Assembly (NCBI GenBank): GCA_038363925.1
Contig: JAQQWL010000004.1
Location: 2,046,001 to 2,110,000 of the forward strand
Reading direction: 5' to 3'
Length of the DNA stretch: 64,000 bases
Source of the DNA: Apiospora phragmitis
Lineage: Eukaryota > Ascomycota > Sordariomycetes > Amphisphaeriales > Apiosporaceae
Positions 47,201-57,723 of the stretch are shown here, piece by piece (the stretch's first letter is position 1; the number at the start of each line of letters is the position of its first letter). The translations under genes and the position numbers were made by a program. A model generated the notes under the pieces. That model had not been told where the DNA came from and did no database searches. It saw nothing but the letters and a program-made list of their open reading frames with translations.

Positions 47201-48841
47201 CTGATCGGACGGATTTCGGTTGATCCTCAGTACATCAACTACAGCAAAGCAATCCTTGTTTTCCTGCCCGGTATTGCAGAGATCCGAGCATTGAACGACT
47301 TTCTTCTGGGGGAACCCTTCTTCCAAAAGGACTGGGAGGTCTTCCCTCTTCACTCTACCATTGCCACTGAAGACCAAGAGCGGGCTTTCTTGTTCCCGCC
47401 TCATGGTGTTCGAAAGATCGTTTTGGCAACCAACATTGCCGAAACGGGTATCACAATCCCCGATGTCACGTGCGTTATTGACACGGGAAAACATCGTGAG
47501 ATGCGGTTTGATGAAAGGCGACAGTTATCGCGACTGATCGACACTTTCATCTCAAGAGCCAATGCCAAGCAACGACGAGGCCGTGCTGGCAGAGTCCAGG
47601 AGGGTCTCTGTTTTCACCTGTTCACTCGACATCGCCACGATAATCTCATGGCTGATCAACAAACACCAGAAATGCTCCGCTTGTCTTTGCAAGACCTAGC
47701 TATCCGCGTCAAGATATGCAAGATTGGCGGCATTGAAGAGACTCTGGGAGAAGCTCTTGACCCACCTTCAGCAAAGAACATTCGCCGCGCTGTTGATGCT
47801 CTGATTGATGTGCGAGCCCTCACTGCTGGCGAAGACTTGACTCCATTGGGCTTGCAGTTGGCTAAACTACCTCTGGATGTTTTCCTTGGTAAACTCATCC
47901 TTCAGGGTACCATTTTCAAATGCTTGGATATGGCCATCACGGTCGCAGCAATACTATCCTCCAAGTCTCCTTTCTCGGCCGCCTTCGGACAACGCACGCA
48001 AGCTGATCAAGCTCGAAAGTCGTTTAAGAGGGGCGATTCAGACCTGCTCACCGTCTATAACGCTTACTTAGCTTGGAAGAACGTGATACAGCAAGGCGCG
48101 CCGGTTTTCCAATTCTGCAAGAAGAACTTTTTATCCCATCAGAACCTGTTGAACATCGAGGACCTAAAGGGTCAGCTCATTGCCTCTTTGGTCGACTCGG
48201 AATTTCTCCAACTAACAGACGAGGAGCGCCGCACGCTGAAACGTCTTCGGCATTCAAATCGTCGTGGCCAGTTTTTCGATATGCCTCAACGGGTTAACAT
48301 CAACAGCAACAACGATGTCATCATGTCCTCGGTTATTGCTTGGAGCTTTTATCCCAAGCTGCTGATGCGCGAGAATAAGGGATTCCGCAATGTTGGCAAC
48401 AACCAGAGTATCAGCCTACACCCATCGAGCGTCAACAAAGGCAACATGGAGCTCAAATGGCTCTCGTATTATCACATCATGCAATCGAAACAGTAAGTGT
48501 TTCACGAAAGAGAGTCCTTTTTGAGATTCAAAGCTAACAATCTAACCTTCAGGTTTCTTAATGCCCACGAGACGACGGCAGCTGAGGCTTTTGCCGTTGC
48601 TTTGCTGTGTGGTGACGTGCGGATCGACATGTACTCTGGTGTTCTCGTGCTAGACGGCAATCGAGCGCGCTTCAGCGTGCCGGACTGGAAAACCATGCTG
48701 GTTATTAAAGTGCTTCGGACGCGGCTACGCGATATTCTTAACCGCAGCTTCAAAATGCCTGGCAAATTACTCACTGAACAACAGGAGAAGTGGATGGGAG
48801 TCTGGCAGAGGATATTTAGCCAGGACTTTGGAAAGAATTAG
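44244..48841 (+). CDS. DEAH-box RNA helicase, DHX29/DHX57/YLR419W type
   Basis: This ATP-dependent helicase is linked in its family to translation initiation on structured mRNA. Exons are 44244-46289, 46345-46442, 46495-48492 and 48553-48841, giving 1,476 aa. The N-terminal half begins MAPKKKKTKPSANPARGFA, has a charged helix, a UBA-like segment (SAGFTEEKVASVLQYIL) and an RWD-like region before the core. Core motifs are I GETGCGKSTQ (711-720), Ia TEPRRISALSLARRV, II DEVH (816-819), III SAT (848-850), V TNIAETGITIPD and VI QRRGRAGRVQEG. HA2 and OB-fold regions follow. Intron 1 is GC-AG (GCAAGT ... TTGCAG); only this boundary keeps phase. Introns 2 and 3 are canonical. The frame open past 46289 ends at a false stop, 46317-46319. 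Confidence 0.93.
46290..46344 (+). other. GC-AG intron
   Basis: The 55-nt intron begins GCAAGT, the preferred form of GC donors, and ends TTGCAG. A GT donor four bases further (GTCACT) would leave the helicase core out of frame. The GC boundary joins QAML to QSRMQLPMW, the conserved stretch before motif I. Confidence 0.8.
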
Positions 48842-49730
48842 GATTAGGACATCCAGATATTCCAATACCAGCCAGTTTATCCCATTACTAGCCATCTATC
48901 ACATGGCTGACTATCCTGTTGATATCCGGTTGCCCTGTTGTTGCTAATCATCCTGACTGCTCTATAGTACGTAAATGCCAATTCTTGGGGCTTATCTGTC
49001 ACTGTCGCGTCTCGATTTCCAGGTATTGGCCACACTAGCCCTTTTGACAGATAACTATACTGAAATTAGAGACAGCCTTGCCGTTCTTCTGTTCCTGTCG
49101 ATAGGTACCCAGGTTTCGAACTCGCATAGGCATGCTGCATGTTCCGTGGCTCATGTAGCAGTCTAAATTTGTAGTTTGTGTAAAGTGATCTGAAACCTGT
49201 TTTCAGAGGTTAAAAGTTCGAAGTCCCCGGCAAATACCATGTTAATCTGCCCGTCGCCGATGGTTCATGTGGATTCTTGCTTCGATGATGTGCTCTTTGT
49301 GAGATAGCACTCTTGTTCGTGATTATGTTCAACAGCACGTACCACTAAATACCCTGGCCTGACACCAAGGTAACATATATTGACGAAAGAGGTGATTCTC
49401 GGATTGGTACTATCAACGAATCTTTTATCATTTACATGATATTGCGAGGTACCTGCATGGGAGGCTATGGTCACAGACCAGGTGCTGCTGCCTAGCATAA
49501 CGGAGCAGACACACAGGCAAGGGATACAAAACACGCAACACCCCTCACAGAATTTTACAACACTGGACTATTTTAACTGACTGTGATACTGAGTTACACA
49601 TCACGGGCGTTGGCACTTCTCTCAAGCCCTGCGTGTATACTGGAGCCTTCGGAAGCCTAGGTACGGTCTGGCGTAACGACCTAACGGGACGCACGAGAGC
49701 TAGCAAAGAGCCCCGCCACCACAACCCTCG
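48842..49730. other. Intergenic
   Basis: 890 bp, no gene. A sequence near 49205-49235 resembles the B box of a tRNA, but no acceptor stem can be formed. Confidence 0.45.
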
Positions 49731-52031
49731 ATGAAGAGGCACAGTTCCAGTGCGTTCCAGGACATCATCAACCTCAGTCTCCCCTTCCAAAAAGGCGAAA
49801 GAGTCATTGGTTCCAACGAGCTTGCTATTCTGACAGGAAAATTGCACCACGTGCGAGTGCTCACAATGATCGCCTCTCTTCTCCTTCTATGGGGCTTCGG
49901 GGTCCTGGCCCTGTTGGCCAGCCCAAGTAAGGATCCGGACATGGACCTGACTGAGGAGATCATGCAGTTAGTTCTTGGGCCCAAAAATGAAGGAATTCGA
50001 GGGCAGATTCGTGAGGATGCGCTGGCAAGAGGCAACACTCCGGCCAGCCGACCTCGCCTTGTCGCGAATGAAGAAACTTTAGGAGTTGTGGACACTATTT
50101 GGATCGGTATGCCATCAAGTTTCTTGCATTGACCTTGCAGGAGTCCATGTCAGCTGACGATCTTCTTGAAGTGGACCGTGTTCTTGAGCCGCAGACAATC
50201 ATTCATTTCTTCGAATTTACCTGGCACGGCCGCCTCCCAAGCGGCAAGCACACAGAGCTTCCCATTCTCGGAGATGACATGGAGCTTGTCACGGAACCTT
50301 ACTCGGAGTGGGCCCCGGCGCCTTTCGACAAGCATCCGCAGCCGGCGGCTGAGGAGATCTTAGCCCGCATCGGCTCCAATGAGGACAGAGGCAATCTTCA
50401 AATCGTCAGCAAGGACCTTCACGCCATGAAGTCGAGGCTGTGGGAGGGGGTCATGCCCCTGTCCCAGCGCCGACTTGACGAGCAAGGGGCTAGCGACCTT
50501 CGGAACTTCACTTATACGTCGCAGCTCGTCACGCAGGCCATCAACGTCTTCCACTATCTGAACGAGCCTGACGTTCGCTATGCTCTGCGGGATACCTACA
50601 ACCACATCTATGATCATCTTGAGACCTTCGAGAATGCCTTCAATGCCAAGAGAGCCCAGGAGTCGCAACTCAGCATTTCCGTTACCGCGCTCTGGGCCGA
50701 ATATATGCGGTCCCACTACGAAGTCATGGAGAATAGAGCACATTCATGGGTTTTGGGAGTCCTACGCCCTCTCAAGACGAAAGTTCTAGCGGCTCTACGT
50801 ACCCACCAGCCTGACCAACTCATGGAATCGGGTTACGACGATATACAGTGGGTACTGACGAACATGTGGCAGGATCTGTGTGAGAACACTTCGCACGCCG
50901 ACTGGGGGATTTTCATCCCCATGGACGGGTACAAAGGTTGCACATCGCCTTCGGCGACCCCCCGTAACATCACCAATAGCAAGACCCCTGCGCCAGATGG
51001 CACGGAGCCGATTGCGTTTTCGCCAGACACAGACCGTAGGATGAGAGAGTACCACTTGCGGCGCAGACACATCGATCTCATGGCTTCGATAACGGAAATG
51101 ATCGAAAACCCGGACTCTTCTTCAAATCGGTCATTCAACGACCCTGCAGGTTTCGGGCCTCTTATGAGCATGCAAGCGAAGGCCCAAGCTGGGGCTCGCA
51201 AGGAGCTCCGCGGCAAGTCCATCACCTACGGGACGCCGTCCTGGATGGAGTATGTAGTACAGAAATCTGGATGGGGCTATGTGGTGTACAAGACTTCCCA
51301 GGCGCACTCGGATGCGCAATGGTCGCAGTTCACTACGAAGTTCGAGGCCGACACAGGCAACTGGGGGCACGGTCTGGCCAACATCACCACAGTCCGCGAC
51401 CAGTCGAAGATGCACTGGATCGACGGAAGCGATGTGGCAAAGTCCAATCCCAGCTTGGAGGATCTGAAGAGGTGAGGCTTACCCAGCAGTCAAACAGACT
51501 GGTACACCTTTTATTAGCATCAGCACCAAAGACAGCAAACCTATATGGCTAACATGACCCAACAGTCACTTCGCTACTTACACCGAGTCTGCTTCATTTC
51601 CAGAAAACTGCTACTCGGACGTTTTCCTGGTGGCTGATGAGGCGTCGGTGGCTTCATACCTGAACACTGCTCCCCAGGTTAACATTTCGCGTGGGGATGT
51701 CGGTCCATTCATCTACGCCGTAGACGCGTTCTTTAACCCCAACGATCCCACTTTCCGCTCCGACGAATCGCCGTTCTTCGATGGTTCACTCCGAGTCCTG
51801 GGCAGCCTCGTCTGGGATGACGTCGGTGCCCTGCTACTCACGCAGACCCAAGGTTTGGCGGAGCTGTGGCCTTTGGCCATGGAGCATCCGCTGGAGGTCT
51901 ACGTTGGTCCCACCGTCGAAGCGCAGACAGTGGCGTGGAGGACGCTGAGGAAGACGGACAGGCAAGCCTTGGAGAAATGGATCAAGGCGGTGCGAGAAGA
52001 TGACAAGAAGATTATCCGCGATGAACTATGA
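49731..52031 (+). CDS. Membrane-anchored protein of unknown function, single frameshift
   Basis: I do not recognise the family by name. Frame 1 (from ATG 49731) gives a short cytosolic part and one hydrophobic helix at about residues 44-64 (LTMIASLLLLWGFGVLALLA), then breaks at 50094-50096 (GACACTATT). The next frame continues smoothly (LDRYAIKFLALTLQESM) to 51471. An intron, 51472-51565, follows, then the last exon from 51566 to TGA 52029-52031. With one base restored the product is 735 aa. The large C-terminal part has N-glycosylation sequons (NFT, NTS, NIT) and no catalytic motif I can name, which suggests a type II single-pass protein facing the lumen or outside (inference). ATG 50147 is the first Met in the second frame if translation started there. 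Confidence 0.7.
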
Positions 52032-52465
52032 CAGCAGTATTGGGTTGGCTTGGTCATTGGCGGCAGGCAAAGCATGCTAGAGAAATTGCGCTTTCAGCTA
52101 CGAACTCACACGAGCAAATAAGCCACATTCCGTTCGTTAGATTTATTGCCCACCCAGTAAAGGACGGGCCCGAGGACACCGAGAGACCAGATTGGACAGG
52201 GTAAATCATGGCAGCTCACCATTCGTATAGTCTTGCCTGCAGCCTCCTTGATGGTGTAAAGAGATAGATCTCCAGAATATCGGCCACGTGAAACGGCTCG
52301 TTTGATTAGCTTGTCATTAGCAGCTGAGGTAGTCATAGCAGGCTGCCAACGGAGATGTAGCCTCGAGCTGATGGATGATCTAGACACACTCTATAACCAT
52401 GGTGCATTCCTACATGTGTCGGGCAGACAGTTGTTCGCTGCCCCCTCCCGAAGAAAGAAGAGTTC

Positions 52466-52711
52466 GTGATGAATGACCAATACGTCGAAACCACATGCAA
52501 GATGGACATCAGCACGTTTGTGACACTTAGCTGTCTATGCATCGCCATCTATGCCTTGTCAGAACACCCATTACCCGCACCGTATCGAGTCATACTAACG
52601 ACAGCGGCTTGCGTCTTGGTATGGAACGGGCTGAAGCTTGCATCCGTTCAAGTCGGAGCACTGCTCAACTCTAGAGTGTTCTGGAGGTTTATGCGCTTCA
52701 TAGCCGGCTAG
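52466..52711 (+). CDS. Possible 81-aa protein with two hydrophobic helices
   Basis: The ORF has two plausible membrane helices (ISTFVTLSCLCIAIYAL and VILTTAACVLVWNGLKLA), but there is no family match I know and no transcript evidence. It may equally be random. The ATG at 52502 (MDISTF) is a better-looking start than 52466. Confidence 0.25.
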   Translation: MMNDQYVETTCKMDISTFVTLSCLCIAIYALSEHPLPAPYRVILTTAACVLVWNGLKLASVQVGALLNSRVFWRFMRFIAG

Positions 52712-52756
52712 CTTGGCACGCCCGTTTGCAACTGCAAGAAGGAATAGAAAAGCTGG

Positions 52757-52786
52757 GCCAGAGCCAGAGCCAGAGCCAGAGCCAGA
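52757..52786 (+). repeat. GCCAGA hexamer, about five copies
   Basis: Perfect tandem hexamers in non-coding DNA. Confidence 0.9.
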
Positions 52787-53124
52787 ATCAGCCACATCTC
52801 GATTCAATTGCGTGTGGCTAAAATCGCATCTTGTGTGACAAGCCCCACCTCGCAGTCAAGCCACGAAGAGGGCTCAACTAACCCCAATGCAGACTAGTCC
52901 CACACAATCTCTCTGCTTTACTGCTGGGAAGGCACCACTTTCTGGTCGAAATTTCTCAATTACGCTTTGTCCGAAAGCCAAAGCCCCGAAACCACCAATT
53001 TTCGAGCGCTGTAGTTTAGTGAGAGGAAAGTCGTCCAGTTAGACCCCTCCCGCCTTTTTTTTCTCTTCCTCTCAACCAAAGGAGACTCGACAACCGACCA
53101 TCTCACCGGATACCAGCAATCAAG

Positions 53125-54133
53125 ATGTAAGTTGCCCAAACTCACTGCTCGTCTGTCTTAGCCTCTGCGACATTTTGATATTTCGATGGATTCGGCGGGT
53201 TTGGCGATGGATATCTACGGATCTTTGGCGAGAGCACGAAACCTCACACAAGCACACAAATCAGCCCTGACTCGAATATCGGCATTATCGATTCTGCCCC
53301 CGACCACAACATCTACCAGCAATTGTTATGATTGGATCAATTACGCCTGAGCAACTTCATCAACATTCTCGCCCCCCGTCTGCCGATCCGCTGTCCATTG
53401 AAATATGTCGCTTCGGCATCCCATATTTTGCACATTGTGTGGCCCTGGAACATGGAGACAAGTGGGCTAACTTTCGCTTCCTATGAAGGGTCAATCTGCG
53501 AACCCAGAAGCGCCTGGCCGCGTCGGTCATTGGCTGCGGTAAGAACAAGGTCTGGCTGGACCCCAACGAGGTCAGCGAGATCTCCAACGCCAACTCCCGC
53601 CAAACCATCCGCAAGCTCGTCAGCGATGGCCTCATCATCCGCAAGCCCATCACCATGCACTCGCGATCGCGTGCTCGTGAGCTGAACGCCGCCCGCCGTA
53701 TCGGTCGTCACCGAGGCTTCGGTAAACGCAAGGGTACCGCCGATGCTCGTATGCCCGAGCAGGTCCTCTGGATGCGCCGCCTCCGTGTCCTCCGCCGTCT
53801 TCTGGTCAAGTACCGTGCCAGCGGCAAGATCGACAAGCACCTGTACCACGAGCTGTACCACTCCAGCAAGGGTAACGCCTTCAAGCACAAGCGTGCCCTC
53901 GTTGAGCACGTACGTTGAACCTCGACCCCCAACTATCTGTCTTTGGACTTGCCATACTGACTTTCGGCCACTAGATCCACCGTGCCAAGGCCGAGAAGGC
54001 TCGTGAGCGAGCTCTGAGAGACGAGATGGACGCCAAGCGCACCAAGACCAAGGCTGCCCGCGAGCGCAAGCAGGAGCGTGTGGCGGCGAAGCGCAACGCC
54101 CTGATGGGCGAGGGCGAGGAGGAGAGCAAGTGA
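53125..54133 (+). CDS. rpl19: 60S ribosomal protein eL19 (RPL19)
   Basis: This structural protein of the large subunit is found at the eB12 bridge. Exons are 53125-53126, 53489-53909 and 53975-54133, giving 193 aa, the normal length. The start codon is split: exon 1 ends in AT, followed by donor GTAAGT, and exon 2 supplies G then GTC AAT CTG (VNL). Family landmarks are [63 protein letters not shown] and the long basic C-terminal helix ([20 protein letters not shown]). Intron 1 is 362 nt (branch CTAAC, acceptor ATGAAG) and intron 2 is 65 nt. The large first intron after the start is usual for ribosomal-protein genes. I looked for an intronic C/D snoRNA and found none convincing. Confidence 0.95.
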
Positions 54134-55280
54134 ACAAAATCACCTCCGGTATTCTGAGTTCCTTTACACCACGGTATCTGAGAAACGGCTGCATTCGGAG
54201 TCATTGGTTTGGGTCACCTTTTTTTCTCGTCGCGTATCTGGAGGCTCGGAGGCATACCGTAAATAATGCGAATGAATCCATCGAGCTGTTTGCATCGGCA
54301 TTGACGAATGAGAAGAAAATGGAAAGCACACGGTCTTGGGTTTCGGTCTCCTGCTTGTGACGTGCCTATGTGACGCAGGGGTCAAGCTGACGATAATGAC
54401 GTCCTGGCTGTTGGCCTCGGAACATGATTACGCATGTTAAAGTTACATAGAAGAAGCCCTTCAAATGTGATTGATAATACATCCTATCCTGTCTACTTGT
54501 GCATCCTGTCCTGTCTCCCTTTGCTCTTATTCTCATCCATCATCGGGGAGTGCCGGGCAAGACGTCATCAATGCATTCGGTGCTCGAGACACTGGAGTAC
54601 TATTCACCGTGGTTGAAGTTCGCTATCATTTGCGTACCCTACCTCAACAAAACACATGCTGTGCCCAGCAAGGGCCCGCTGAAGTCATTCGCACAACTCA
54701 GTATCTCTAACGGTCCTCGATTTGTGGCGTAGCTGACCGATGCTCAATCATCTGGCGTGGAACCCACGCACGCATAGGTCGACCTAGCATTCTATCTCAA
54801 CTCTCGTCGGTCGACCACCCAGTTGCGAACTGTGGGATAATCAATAAATCCCCTGTTGATCCAAATGGCGCCGTCAATTGAATTTTTATGCTAGGCGATG
54901 AGTTATCCCAGCACGATTATGCGGTTATGCGGTTTTGTCAAGTGAGCCCGAACGGAAGCAGCAACGATATTGTGTCTTCCACCAACGGCAGTCGCGCCTT
55001 TTTAGACAAGGTTCGAATGACGGGAGAAGCAAGTTTCGAGATCGTCGCTCTTTACTCGTTTACTGGCTCTGTATTCTAAACCGATTCAACTGACTGAATG
55101 CTTATTGAGCGTGAATTGGCCTTCTACTCTTTTCTCCGTAGACTACTGCAAACATTACAAGTCGTCCGTATCTTTACCTAACGACGACAACAACGACGAA
55201 GATGATGTTGACGGCCACCACCAAATGCCCGGCCGAGGCCCCTCCGCTCGTCCCGCCCACTCCTCCTTTATCTCCTCCTT
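54134..55280. other. Intergenic leading into the mutated zinc-finger tract
   Basis: No gene. From about 55150 the sequence shows coding-like Pro/Ser-rich reading (PPLVPPTPPLSPPSPSPSD), which belongs to the decayed tract that follows. Confidence 0.45.
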
Positions 55281-55380
55281 CTCCTTCTCCTTCGGACTCG
55301 AGTCCAGAAGACGTTTATTTTAATTCCTTACGCGCCCACTAACATATTGACAAAGCCAGCAATAGTAACACCAGCAACCA
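55281..55380 (+). repeat. Diverged direct repeat, copy A
   Basis: About 100 bp match copy B at 55895-56002. In the first 85 aligned bases I count 12 differences, 11 of them transitions. Both copies read SPSPSDS-x-PE-x-VYFNSL-x-AH, followed by a stop (TAA here, TAG in copy B) in the same place. Confidence 0.75.
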
Positions 55381-55428
55381 TCACCCCCGACGAGAACGAC
55401 GATGACGATAATGGGGATAGCCATGTCC

Positions 55429-55881
55429 TGTACTCTGGCGGGTTGAACCAATCTAACCTGAAGCAGATTTACCAAGCGTGGTAACCTCAAGAGACATCTA
55501 ACGCACATACATTACATGGAAAACAAAGCCGCGCAAGAGTTGGTCGATCAACTCTTGTCGCTTCCACCTAAGCATACCCCGGCTGCCCCGGCTTCTGGTC
55601 CCTTACTAGTCTGCAAAGAGGAGGGTTATCCGCTCCCGAGCAACACATCCGATGGCTTCCACCGCTTCGAGGGCACTACGAAATAGAGACAGTTTCGGGA
55701 GCATTTACGCAAAGCACACGGTTGGACTATCGAGAAGGTTGAGGCGGCGTATCCTACGAGAGGGTACACCAAGGTTGCCGATGTAGCTGTTACCGTTGCT
55801 GCTATTGATGGCATGGACGCGGTTGTACCGTCGGTCGCCCCTTACGACCCTGCTCCTGGTCCCTCTCGGTTGCCCACGTAG
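55429..55881 (+). pseudogene. C2H2 zinc-finger relic 1 (RIP-like decay)
   Basis: A single frame from TGT 55429 to TAG 55879-55881 encodes two recognisable finger halves. The first reads C-T-L-A-G ... RFTKRGNLKRHLTHIH, but carries TGA at 55444-55446 and 55459-55461. The second reads CKEEGYPLPSNT ... QFREHLRKAHGWT, with TAG at 55684-55686 and a Tyr where the second Cys would be expected. All three stops can arise by C-to-T from CGA or CAG. The last part (EAAYPTRGYTKVADVAVTV) reads normally. The stretch open from ATG 55516 is not an intact gene. The parent was probably a multi-finger nuclear protein. Confidence 0.6.
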
Positions 55882-55894
55882 CTGGGACAAGCAG

Positions 55895-56002
55895 TTCTCC
55901 TTCTCCTTCTGACTCGAATCCAGAAAACGTTTACTTTAATTCCTTATGCGCCCACTAGCATACTGACAAGACTAGCAACAGTAATAATAACAGTAACCAC
56001 CA
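55895..56002 (+). repeat. Diverged direct repeat, copy B
   Basis: Partner of the repeat at 55281-55380, same orientation, about 610 bp apart. Copy B is followed by a run of CAGTAACCA-like units and then the GACGAA repeat. Confidence 0.75.
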
Positions 56003-56023
56003 TACAGTAACCACTAACCACTA

Positions 56024-56100
56024 ACGACGACAACGACAACGACAACGACGAAGACGAAGACGAAGACGAAGACGAAGACGAAGACGAAGACGAAGACGAT
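56024..56100 (+). repeat. GACAAC/GACGAA microsatellite
   Basis: About three GACAAC units are followed by seven or more GACGAA units. In one frame this would encode an Asp/Glu tract, and copy A also leads into a GAC/GAT-rich stretch, so it may be an expanded acidic coding repeat of the parent gene (inference). Confidence 0.9.
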
Positions 56101-56990
56101 GATCACTCTTGTACGGTGGTTACTAGCTTGTGCTTATTATCACCGGGCGAGTAGTACCCGTCAGCTCGGCATCTCAGACGCCAGGATATTCTCTAGTCCT
56201 CGACACCTCTCGTTGGCCTTGCGCCCTTCTTATGGAATTTGACTCGCTCTCTAAGTTCTTCTAATCAGAGACCAACCGTCTTTACTATGAAGTTTTGTAG
56301 CTTTGGTCCCCAGCCCATTTGGAAACTGAAATAACCTGTCTTGTAGTTAGACCTGTCCCAATTAGTCTTGTCGGGCTTGGCCTGGGATGCCATGAGGTCT
56401 ACCTGGGGCTTGTCCTTGTTGGTGACCTTTCACTTGTTAGCAAACTCTCCAATCTTGCTGCGTTATCCTTCAGCGACCGTGCTTATAGTGCGCCGCGGCC
56501 TAGGTCGGATACAAGGCCCTATTAATACCAAGAAGAATGTAAATCTCGTCCTTAACAAAATCCTCGGACTCCTTGTTAGCATGCCCCGTAATCTCGGTGG
56601 CGATGCCGATCTGTTCCTCGATGGGAATATCAGCAATACCTTTGGCACTACGTATCGCGACAACAGCAGCAACCGATTTGGTCGTGGTGGCCACCGCGGA
56701 GAAGCTAGTCGTGGAGGACGTGATGCAGGCCCTGCCCATGGAGGACGAGGTCAGTCGCAGGAGCAACCCGTGAGTATCCCCTCTTCTTTTTCTCACTTCT
56801 ACCTGCTAACAGTTATCCCCCGTAGTACCACCTGTCTTTCGCTACTGAATTGGAATCGAACAATCCTGGCGGCGAGTCTGTTCATTTACCCATGACAGCC
56901 AGCGGACTTGTAGCCTTGTTGCCAGCCTCTACCACCGCAGACCTACGAACTGACGGAAACGTTCTGAGTTGACTTTGAACTAATTCTAGT
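56101..56990. other. Mutated tract, no intact gene
   Basis: Several open stretches of 60-175 codons overlap on both strands, but none shows a family motif. It probably belongs to the same decayed unit as the zinc-finger relics. Confidence 0.4.
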
Positions 56991-57331
56991 GAGGACGGGA
57001 CGGACCGAAATGGTTACTGCTACAAACTGTGCCATATCGGATACTTCCAGTGCCGTGGTCGCAACCAGCGGGACCAGACAAACCCGTCGAAGCGCCCTTA
57101 TGTGTCGCTGAAGAGCTACTTCAGACATATCTAGGAGAAGCACACCGAGGTCGCCGAGAACCTCCGCGCATGTTTATTCAGGCGTCTACCCATGTCCGCG
57201 CTTCGCGCCCCCGCACCCCTCCCCAATTGGAGGAGGATATTCGTCCTGATGCCCCTTCACCCATTCGCCCTGGTGAGCTGGACGCTTCCGGTAACGCCCC
57301 CGCCTCTGGTGTTCAGCTAGAGTATGTCTGA
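56991..57331 (+). pseudogene. C2H2 zinc-finger relic 2
   Basis: After an acceptor-like TTCTAG at 56984-56989 the frame reads EDGTDRNGYCYKLCHIGYFQC, then YVSLKSYFRHI, a TAG at 57132-57134 and EKHTEVAENL: a finger with its stop between the two histidines. Downstream the natural reading moves to another frame (TPPQLEEDIRPDAPSPIRPG), ending at 57331, so a frameshift also occurred. Confidence 0.5.
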
Positions 57332-57723
57332 ATGGTAAAGAGCATATGTGAAGCATACGAGAATATGAGTTCTAATCCCATTGCTCCTGGCTACGCACCA
57401 CGTGGTGTGACGAGCAGGCAGATAATATCCAGCCAGGACTTTAGGGAAGAACTAGGGCTACGTAATACGGTAGAAGTAGTACGTAGGCAAGAAGATAGGG
57501 TATATAGATTGCGCGATACCTTTTTGTGTCCTATATATTGCCTGAGCACGTAACCTGGCGACCTACCTACAAGAGGCCATGGTCCTCGCTAAGCTTGTTT
57601 CGATCGTGTTGTGATCACTTCTTCAATCCACATTCTCGTTTCTTCTACGTCAATTTGCGGACGCGAATACCCAGATAGAGAACCGTGGATATTATTCCCT
57701 GCTTTCTCGTCCAGGAGCGGGAT
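57332..57723. other. Intergenic
   Basis: About 390 bp between the zinc-finger relic and the 3' end of the Fungal_trans_2 gene. No feature seen. Confidence 0.5.

Larger units (their letters stand above)
52032..53124. other. Intergenic with a hexamer repeat
   Basis: 1.1 kb upstream of the eL19 gene. It contains one small ORF, listed separately, and a GCCAGA repeat. CT-rich sequence at 53044-53075 is likely part of the ribosomal-protein promoter/5' UTR. Confidence 0.5.

Noticed and set aside
49200..49235. B-box-like AGTTCGAAGTC followed by CCCCGGC
   Set aside because: No matching 5' acceptor, D arm or anticodon arm upstream.
53127..53488. Possible intronic C/D snoRNA in eL19 intron 1 (TATGATT and CTGA motifs)
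   Set aside because: The C-like and D-like motifs are only about 20 nt apart and have no terminal stem.
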